A DNA stretch of 64,000 nucleotides from Amia ocellicauda. Taxonomy: Eukaryota > Chordata > Actinopteri > Amiiformes > Amiidae. The position numbers and the translations under genes are program-made. Under the pieces are notes generated by a model, which was not told the DNA's origin, ran no database searches, and saw only the letters and a list, made by a program, of their open reading frames with translations. Positions 56,468-64,000 of this stretch are shown piece after piece (position 1 is the first letter of the stretch; every line of letters begins with the position of its first letter). The stretch lies in NCBI RefSeq assembly GCF_036373705.1, contig NC_089852.1, positions 30,256,707-30,320,706 of the forward strand, in the 5' to 3' direction.

Positions 56468-58831
56468 ATGGAGACAAGCAGGAGCAGCAGAGAGAGAGAG
56501 AGAGAGAGAGAGAGAGCAAGGGAGAGAGAGTGCTCCAGTGGGGAGTGCAGAAAGGGGAGAGCAGCAGCAGCAGCAGCAAACACAGCAGACATGGACCTGC
56601 ATTGTGAGTGCAGCGAGCCGCCGCCGGCCGAGCAGCCGCCAGGGAGGATCAACAGGGCTGCCTTCAAGCTGTTCGGCAAGAGGCGGTCGGGCAGTGCGGT
56701 GCCCAGCATCTTCGGAGTGAAGAACAAAGGGGAGGGCAAAAGCTCGGGGAAGACGGGACTCGTTAGGAGCAAGACTCATGACGGATTAGCCGAGACGGTG
56801 GTGGAGGGCGTCAGGAAGGAGGAATCCTCCAGCAGCGACCAGCTGAGCTGCACGGTCCCAGTCAGGAGCGAGCCAGGCCCCGGTGTGGCAGCAGGCAGCT
56901 CAGTCACCAAGTCCCTGAGCTTCTTCTCCCTGTTGAAGAAGAACGGGCGATCGGAGGGCAGCGCTGAGCACAGGACTGGCAGTAAACAAAGGAAGGGGCT
57001 GAAGGGGCTGTTCAGCAGCATGCGCTGGCACAGGAGAGACAAGAGCGGCAGGGAGGACAGAGAGGAAGCGGTGCTGGAGGCTCAGCCCCCCGCTCCTCCA
57101 GCCCCCCAGCGGCCCGACGCCACTGAGCCACAGACACAGGTGCTGCCCATTGCGGCCTGCAACAAGCCCCAGCCCCCGGCCCTGGCCCCGGAGGCTGTAC
57201 AGGATGCCCCTGCAGAGACGTCCCCACAGGAGACAGCTGGGCAGCCAGCGGTGGCTAGGGAGGGTGGCAGGCCGCTAACTGCGATACAGAACGGGGAGAG
57301 CTCACCCAGGCAACCCGAGTCCCGGCCAGGCCCCAGCCCACAGCTGGAGCAGGGGTTTTCCACAGCGGGCGCCCCAGCCCCGTCCCGGGAGGAGGCAGCC
57401 ACAGGGCAACTGAGACCTGTGACCCCGCTGCTGCAGCACAAATGCAAGCACAGCCGCCCCGAGGCTGCCCCCTTCTCCACAGCCCCCAGCATGACCGTCA
57501 CCCCCCCACCTGAGGCCTCAGCTGCCGACCCCCCATCCGAACCCTCCATGGACCGCATTTGCTCCCTGTTTGCCGATGTCACCTCACTCAAGAGCTTTGA
57601 CTCGCTAACAGGCTGTGGGGACATCATCGCCGACCCCGAGGAGGAGGCCGGTAGCGCGGGCAGCAGTGGCACTGGCAGCAGTGGGGGGGGTGCAGCAGGG
57701 GGAGGAGGAGCAGGGGCAGCAGTGGTAGCAGGGGCATCAGTGGCAGCAGGGGTAGTATGCATAACAGGGGCAGCTGGGGGAGGAGGAGCAGGGGCAGCAG
57801 TGACGGCAGTGACAGCAGTGACAGGGGCAGGGGCAGTACGGGGAGGAGGAGGTGGGGGGTTGATATTGGAGAAGGCCCTCCCTGCCCCTGTGAGAGCCAG
57901 GCTGGCCCCCAGGAAGGCCCAGGGTGGGGGTGTGGTGGCGTACCAAGGTGGGGGGGAGGAGATGGCCAGCCCTGATGAGGTGGATGAGGCTGACCTGCAG
58001 GGGTTCTGGGAGATGCTGCCGCAGACGGAGACAGAGGGGCCGCCCCACCAGCAGCCCAGGAAGGAGGCCCCTGCAACCCTTCAGCAGCCCAGGGCGGAGG
58101 CCCCTACAACCCGCCAGCAGCCCAGGGTCGAGGTCCCCGCAATCCCCCAGCCCCCCAAGCCCTCATACTCTCCTCCCCAAGCCTCCCAGCCCCCCCAGCC
58201 CCACCACAGAGCTCGAATGGAGAGGTGTGGCGCCCCTGCGGTCAAGGCACTGGGACTCAGCAAGATCCCAGTGAGTGGAGGCAGCAGCAGAGCTGGCAAG
58301 AGCCACAAGGAGCCTGAGGAGAGCCGCGACAAGGAGGCACAGGACGGCGTGCCCAACAGTGACGAGGGCTACTGGGACTCCACCACGCCCGGGCCCGAGG
58401 AGGAGAGCAGCAGGGGCAGCTTCCTGGCCAAGGAGTCCCTGCCGCGGGACAGCTGCAGCGGTGATGCGCTGTATGACCTCTACGTGGACCCGGACGAGAG
58501 CCTGGCAGGGAGGGGGTCGGACGAGGACATGTCGTCGCTGTCTGCCTGCGAGCCCAAGCTGACGCCACCCCTACAGGCCACTTTCCGCTCCCTCAAGGGC
58601 AGTGCCAGTCTGCCCCGTGACTCCAAAATCCCCGTGAGCGTCAAGCAGGTGCCCTCGCACTCGGCCAGCCACGGAGCACTAGTCCCCTGCCACGCCCCCG
58701 CCGGGCACACCCCCCCCGCCAAGGCCGAGCTGCCGCGCACCAAGATCCCCGTGCCCCGAGCGCTTGGCAAACGGACTGGCAACAAGACTGTGGGCGGGAA
58801 ACTCTCCCACCACGAGCACATCCGGAAATAG
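56468..58831 (+). CDS. amer2: amer2 (fam123a), single coding exon
   Basis: AMER2 (APC membrane recruitment protein 2) binds phosphoinositides at the plasma membrane, recruits APC and dampens Wnt/beta-catenin signalling. A single open frame of 787 codons runs from ATG 56468 to TAG 58829-58831. The start METSRS agrees with human AMER2; an internal start at MDLHCECSE (56591) is also possible. Recognisable blocks in order: INRAAFKLFGKRRSG, PSIFGVKNKGEGKSSG, GLVRSKTHDGLAE (residues about 60-110), SFFSLLKKNGRSE and GLFSSMRWHRRDK (about 155-195), SLKSFDSLTGCGDIIADPEE (about 375-390), VVAYQGGGEEMASPDEVDE (about 485-510), GVPNSDEGYWDSTTPGPEEE (about 625-645), SGDALYDLYVDPD, and a tail with TKIPVPRALGKR. 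The basic N-terminal blocks fit membrane binding. It is longer than human (671 residues as I recall), mostly through a Gly/Ala/Val expansion at residues 395-470 and an Arg-Glu run near the start. Confidence 0.93.
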   Translation: METSRSSRERERERERARERECSSGECRKGRAAAAAANTADMDLHCECSEPPPAEQPPGRINRAAFKLFGKRRSGSAVPSIFGVKNKGEGKSSGKTGLVRSKTHDGLAETVVEGVRKEESSSSDQLSCTVPVRSEPGPGVAAGSSVTKSLSFFSLLKKNGRSEGSAEHRTGSKQRKGLKGLFSSMRWHRRDKSGREDREEAVLEAQPPAPPAPQRPDATEPQTQVLPIAACNKPQPPALAPEAVQDAPAETSPQETAGQPAVAREGGRPLTAIQNGESSPRQPESRPGPSPQLEQGFSTAGAPAPSREEAATGQLRPVTPLLQHKCKHSRPEAAPFSTAPSMTVTPPPEASAADPPSEPSMDRICSLFADVTSLKSFDSLTGCGDIIADPEEEAGSAGSSGTGSSGGGAAGGGGAGAAVVAGASVAAGVVCITGAAGGGGAGAAVTAVTAVTGAGAVRGGGGGGLILEKALPAPVRARLAPRKAQGGGVVAYQGGGEEMASPDEVDEADLQGFWEMLPQTETEGPPHQQPRKEAPATLQQPRAEAPTTRQQPRVEVPAIPQPPKPSYSPPQASQPPQPHHRARMERCGAPAVKALGLSKIPVSGGSSRAGKSHKEPEESRDKEAQDGVPNSDEGYWDSTTPGPEEESSRGSFLAKESLPRDSCSGDALYDLYVDPDESLAGRGSDEDMSSLSACEPKLTPPLQATFRSLKGSASLPRDSKIPVSVKQVPSHSASHGALVPCHAPAGHTPPAKAELPRTKIPVPRALGKRTGNKTVGGKLSHHEHIRK

Positions 58832-58920
58832 ACCCCCTTGGGACTGTGCAGGTGAGGGGGAGGTGGCGAAGGTGAGTCACGGAGAAACAAAACAACAAAC
58901 TCTGGATTTATCATCAGTAT

Positions 58921-58946
58921 AAATCAATCAATCAATCAATCAATAA
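58921..58946. repeat. (ATCA)n tract downstream of amer2
   Basis: Five tandem ATCA units end in an AATAAA signal about 90 bases after the amer2 stop. Confidence 0.8.
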
Positions 58947-59363
58947 AAGACAATTCAGAGCTTTAGTACACAACCAGGTTTTGATTTAAAAAAAAGAAAG
59001 GACACCTTGGATTCACTAGTTTCACTGTATTTGTAAGACTAACAAAAGGACTATTTGTATTTTTTACTTTATTACTATTATTTATTTTTGTTAATCGTTA
59101 TTTTTTTCCCATTTCCTTTGTATTTTACTATATAAATATACTGAGTTAAGCAGGGAAAAACAAGCTGTCTTAGCTGTCGTCTTTCTATCAGGAATAAAAG
59201 ACTGGACTCTCTTCTGCCTTTTCACAGTGAGACACAATCCAACAGCTAAACCAGAAACAAAACGTGCCAAGAACTCCCAAGAGAGGCAGCAAAAGATAAA
59301 ACGAGAACATCCAAGCACAACGTTGCGCCACTAAAGACACACAGGATAAGAGCAAGATAGGAC

Positions 59364-59581
59364 AGCAACAGCAGCAGCTAAAACAGCAACAGCAACAGCA
59401 GCATCAACAAAAACTGCAACAACAACAACAACAACAACAACAAAAACAGCAACAACAACAGCAACAACAACAGCAACAGCAACAACAACAGCAACAACAA
59501 CAACAACAACAGCAGCAACGGAAACAACAGCAACAACAACAGCAGCAGCAGCTAAAACAACAACAACAACAACAACAACAA
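59364..59581. repeat. (CAA/CAG)n compound trinucleotide tract
   Basis: About 218 bases of almost uninterrupted CAA, CAG and CAR triplets, with occasional GCT/AAA interruptions, lie about 530 bases after the amer2 stop. Frames through it (poly-Gln, poly-Cys, poly-Val) are compositional. Confidence 0.9.
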
Positions 59582-61260
59582 TCACACTCCTGCCAGCTGA
59601 GGATGCCTGCTGTGGGCCTGCTGTGCAACATCTGGAGGATGCACACTCTCTGACCGTTGGGAGACTTACAGAACCAGCACTGCGTCACGCGGATCAGAAA
59701 GGTTTCTACGTGTTCTGCTCGATTTTTGTATCTGAACCAAGTTGAACTGAACCGCACCACTCTGGGATGCCCATTCTTTGCAGCCAAGGGTGGGAGAGCT
59801 AAGCAAAGGATGGGACAGAGCCCTCACCCCACCCCGCCCCACCCCCACCGCCAGGTCAGACATCTGCGCGATTGTGAGATTGTGATCGCTAGTGATTACA
59901 GCTCCAGGATCAGGGAACACTGTCCACACAGAGACAAAGTTTGTACAACGCGAAATTTGCCTCCCGATGTGAAACAGATTTTTTTCTAAGATGCTTTTTA
60001 AGAAATCTTTGTTACGTGTCTTTTTGTAGGATCTCTCTCTCGCTCTCTTTCTCCTTTTTTTCTCAGTGGAAACAATACAAATAAAAATCCTCTCCAGACT
60101 GGGTTTCTCTCCTCGGGAAGTTCACGGTGGTCTGCACTTCACTCCGGGGCCTGGAGTTGGTGAGGCCACGAGCCCCTTGAAAGACCTGCACCTGCAGCCC
60201 TGTTACTGATCAGGAAATCGCACCCCCACAGTGTGATGCCACCCAATGTGTGTTTGCACAGAGCATGGCACCCTTAAAAGCCCTGACTGTTCTTTGTATG
60301 GGTCCTTCATGCACAGTCCTCCTGAGCAGTCAGTCCATTCCTTTGGCCCCCATCGTGTCCTAACGGTAAGACTGTTTCGAACAGAAAAGGAAAAAAACGT
60401 GAGCAAAAGGAATTGAAATGTTGAGGGATGCTTCCCCTTCTTCCTCAGCTTTTCAGTGTTTCTGTGTTTGCTTTGCGTTGCACGTCTGTCAGAAGCTAAA
60501 GATTTATTTGTGTTTGTGTGATCTCTTTTTTATAGTTTTTAGATTTGTTTGCTCGTTTTTGTTGTCGTTTGGTTTTGTTTCGTTTTCTTTAATACTATGT
60601 GTGCACTTAGGACGACTTTGTAGGTTTTGCTGTAACTTCTGATGTCCCTCTCTGTCGATTCGGCAAATGTGCTGTAGTCTCTAGCCATGGACGCCATCGG
60701 CAGTGTACAGTGAGTTTGTGCTTGTTTGTATTTCCCCTTCCTGTTTACCATCAGAGGTCTCTCTTTCAATTCTGGCGGAGGGGTGCACATACGGAGATGC
60801 TTCCATCTGAGGCTTAAAAAAAAAAGAAAACTGCCAACGTAAGCAGTTAAGCTGCACATTTTAACATCCCCCCCAAAAAAAAACAGTTTTTCTGGACCAA
60901 TCGGGTTTGCGTGTTACAAAATACCAGCTGGGTTCTGGACGTCACCCAGAGCTGGCATGAACACACTCTGGCAGGATTCGCAGAGCTCAGCATCTCCTTA
61001 TGTAAAAGCTGTTATATAACCTGTTATATAGTGCAGAGTCCTCGGCATTGGCAGGCTGGAGGGCAGGAGCAGTCTTGTGAGCGGGTAGAATATAGAAAGA
61101 TATCTCTCAGCACACTTGTTGATAGAGTGAACCAAATTTTTCTTGAGTTTCTCAGTGCAGCGGGACACACCGTTACCCCCAGATTTCACAGCTGATTTTA
61201 GTAAACACTGAAAAAGACAGAGCTGGCAGCTGGGAGAGAGGGAGGGCTTCCACACTGAAA

Positions 61261-61325
61261 TTATTATTAATAGTAAAAATAATTTGGCAGACGCCTTAAT
61301 GTGAGTCCAGGGCAACTTGAACATA
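61261..61325 (+). repeat. Dispersed repeat fragment (TTTGGCAGACGCCTTAATG type)
   Basis: ATTATTATTAATAGTAAAAAT is followed by TTTGGCAGACGCCTTAATG and a CCAGGGCAACTTGAACAT block. It is the best preserved of the three similar fragments in the window. Family not identified. Confidence 0.55.
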
Positions 61326-62160
61326 ATGTAATTGATATTATTTAACACTTTATTTACCACATAGCACGATCAGATTTGGATACAAAATGGACACCTGCGC
61401 AGTCTCAGCCCAGTTTGATGCACAGCTGCAGCCACCTGGGCGCTGCCAGAGCACCATCAGGCGGGATTAGGCTAACTGGGCCCAGCAGCAGCAGGGATGG
61501 GGCCTTGTAACGAGCTTTTAAAACCCCTGACCCCTGTCACGGTGCCATTAGCTGTAATGAACTGGCGACCGGGGAGTGAATTCCCATAGCACCGCCCTCA
61601 TGCTTTTTAATAACAACAGGTTACAGCGGGAGACGTTTTCTTGGTTTATTATTATTATCGTGATTATCATAAAGGTGAAAAACAACAGCAACAACAATGC
61701 CGCTAGTCACATTAGCCTGGCACGTTTTCTAATGCCATGTAGGAGCAGTGTTTGTCACAGTGGCAGTGCTGCACAGCACCTTTCCACACCACCTCGGGGG
61801 CTGTCCCGGCGGGGAGACCCTGTCCTGCTGCTGCAGTTGCCGACATGTGCAGCCCATAAAGGCCTGGCTGTCGGCTCAGTGCAGACGGGAGGCAGCAGGT
61901 TTTCATGGGGGTTTTCAGCAGGTGTGTTGTGCTCTGCCTCTCCAGCGAACTCTCGCTCAGGGACTGTGCGCACAATGGCAGGGCAGGGCAGCTGCAGTGC
62001 AGGCAGGACAGGGAATCACATATGTGTGTGAGGGAGGGACTGCGGTAGACAGGTGGGGGAGAGAGGCTCGTAGCTGATCTTTAATCTGTCAGAGATGATT
62101 TGTTGGGAGATCAGAGTCCAGCGGGCTCAGAAATGGTTTCAACAGATTTACAGTGCTAGC

Positions 62161-62236
62161 TCACACACACACGCACGTGAGCATGTGCACACACACACAC
62201 ATTCGCACACGCACGCTCGCACACACGCACGCACAT
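62161..62236. repeat. (CA)n / (CACG)n run
   Basis: CA-rich sequence with frequent CACG and CGCA interruptions. Confidence 0.8.
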
Positions 62237-64000
62237 GAAAACGAGTTTCAACCCTTTAAAAGAAAATACAATCTTGATGAAATAAAACAATTATTAAAGA
62301 ACCCAAATTCTTGTAAAGACGCGGGCGAGTGCAGGGGCAGGTCTCCTGGCTTCTGAGAGAGGGACAGCAGGCAGTGGCAGGCTGAGTGGAGGGGGACCAC
62401 AGTGTTCCCAGGCCTGGCGTGGGGGGTGCCTGGCTGAGACATTTTCCAGACGCTCACTGTGCTCTCACAATGACAGGCTCTGTCAGCACCCTCTGTCATG
62501 GGGACGGGGGCGCTGTGGGGGTTGGGGGGGCTGTCTGTATACATGTTCATTGCGATTGTCAAATTATAATTAACCTGAGAGTGAAATGGAAGTGCAGGGA
62601 GGAAGGCCAAACTGCTCTGGGGCCAGAGCAGGAGAGGGGGGTGGGAGGAGGTGACTAAGTGACAAATGGGGCTTTTGTGAAGAAGAAGAAGAAGAAGGAC
62701 AGAAGATTTCCCGTAAAGCACAGACCACTGATCTCGCATTACAGTTTAATATTGAACTACTGGTGTTGTTTGTAACCTTCTCACTGAAGTTGCAGTTTCA
62801 TTTTGGGCCGTATTTCACCATTCACCACAATTCACTAAATTTTGTGTTGCGCTGAAGTGAGGGAATATACTTACATATATATGTCAGAGAGAGAGAGACA
62901 GAGAGAGAAGCAGGTCAGGGGCCCGGGGTCCTGCCCAGGACAGTAAGTCACTGCGCTCTCTGTGCTCTTCCTGGTGGACCACAGGCCTGCCAGCCCCTGG
63001 CATGCACTGCAACTCCCTTCCGTGTCTGTAAACAAGAGCAAATATGTCAGCCTCCCCTGGCTCTGGCTGTCCTGAATCTCCCTGCGAGAGCACCTATGTT
63101 TCAAAACAAAGGCAAATTGAGATGTTTATCATTATTGGGCTTCTTCACTACTTGCATTGATGCATTGATGCATTGATGATTAACGAACAGAGAGGTTAGT
63201 TGCTGGGTGGGCAGAACCGGGCAGAGCAGAGCGTGCAGGCAGGAAAGGCAGTGTCTACAGTGTTGGGTATCTGGGGCAGGCATGCATGACGCTGGGCTTG
63301 GGCTGCTGCTGCTGCTGCACGCGCTTCTGCCACAAACCCAGAACAACAGCCTCCAGCGCCGCCAAAAATAATAGAAATAACAGCGTTAATCACTTCTCAT
63401 CCGCAGCAGGGTGGCAGCACCCCAGCAGCCAGTGCGCTTCCCAGGGAGGCGTCGCCCTGAGCTGCTGTGTGGGACAGCTCCTGCTTCACGGTCACCCAAA
63501 CCCCGCACCCCCCGTCTCCTGGCACATCTGGCTCACCTCTCCCTAAGACAGGCTCTGTGTCCTCCAGTAGGACATCAGGATGTATGAAAAAAAAACACAA
63601 AACAAAACACAAAGACCAGAGTGGTGGTGATGTGATGTGATGCAATGCGATGTTTGGTTTAGTTTCTTCTGGTGCTGCCCGAACGTCAGGGCTTCCCCCA
63701 GCGACGGTGCGACTGTGTCTGGAGTAGACAGTGTAAAGCAGGTGTTTCGGTCAGGTTCACAGGCAAGTGAGGAGCAGGTGATAGGAAACGTACTCTCGAA
63801 CTGGTGGCACAAGATGGGACAGGCAGACAGCAAGTACAGAGAGCGGGAACATACAGTTCACAACTTCTGTCCTCAATCTTACTCTTATTAGGACTGACAG
63901 TGATATCTGGCACTGTCTTGAACTTACTGTATAGATTCTTGAAACGTGTGGAGGTTTTGACAAGTGGGCAAGAGTATCTGTGGCCAGTGTGGCCAGTGCT

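Larger units (their letters stand above)
58832..60085 (+). terminator. amer2 3' UTR with candidate polyadenylation signals
   Basis: AATAAA occurs at 58942-58947, 59193-59198 and 60080-60085. The sequence is AT-rich and includes a CAA/CAG tract at 59364-59581. Which signal is used cannot be told from sequence; the last would give a 3' UTR of about 1.25 kb. Confidence 0.4.
60086..64000. other. Gene-free right flank
   Basis: No gene was recognised. It contains a dispersed repeat fragment (61261-61325), a CA-rich run (62161-62236) and a three-copy TGCATTGA repeat (63154-63180). The open frames lack recognisable domains. Confidence 0.5.

Noticed and set aside
57082-58076. Long Pro/Leu/Cys-rich - strand frames opposite amer2
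   Set aside because: They are antisense of the GC-rich amer2 coding exon and its Gly/Ala expansion.
59331-59787. Poly-Val and poly-Cys - strand frames
   Set aside because: They are produced by the CAA/CAG triplet tract and contain no other signal.

Overview
The window is vertebrate nuclear DNA, most likely from a ray-finned fish and probably a non-teleost (gar, bowfin or sturgeon-like). The genes have many small exons with GT-AG introns, there are many microsatellites, and there are a CR1-like LINE 3' fragment and an interspersed repeat of a type I associate with those lineages. The lineage call is inference; the gene calls rest on reading exons and splice sites by eye and comparing them with human proteins from memory.

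Five genes are present, all from the neighbourhood of human 13q12. (1) The last four coding exons of atp8a2 (+ strand, 4421-10448), a P4-ATPase lipid flippase; the rest of the gene lies to the left of the window. (2) shisa2 (- strand, 18044-22013), two coding exons, a single-pass ER protein that restrains Wnt and FGF receptor maturation. (3) nup58/nupl1 (- strand, 25519-39228), 15 coding exons, 608 residues, an FG nucleoporin of the Nup62 complex. (4) mtmr6 (+ strand, 40308-50798), 14 coding exons, 639 residues, a myotubularin phosphoinositide 3-phosphatase with an intact active site. (5) amer2 (+ strand, 56468-58831), one coding exon, 787 residues, an APC-binding Wnt regulator.

Layout: 1-10448 is atp8a2 intron and exon sequence; 10449-18043 is the convergent atp8a2/shisa2 interval, which contains conserved-element-like stretches; 22014-25518 is the shisa2 promoter, a TIR-like repeat and the nup58 3' UTR; 39229-40307 is a CpG-rich divergent promoter shared by nup58 and mtmr6, with ETS, CCAAT, E2F and two ZNF143-like sites; 50799-56467 and 58832-64000 hold UTRs and apparently gene-free DNA.

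The genes are not a pathway unit, although shisa2 and amer2 both act on Wnt signalling, and atp8a2 and mtmr6 both act on membrane lipids. I found no novel gene system. The most interesting points are structural: the atp8a2-shisa2 block is inverted relative to the human order as I recall it; several splice sites are built from or abut tandem repeats (mtmr6 exons 2 and 9, nup58 exon 10); a weak nup58 donor has a nearby in-frame stop that could give a p45-like isoform; amer2 has low-complexity coding expansions; and two retroposon-like copies lie in opposite orientation in two different introns.
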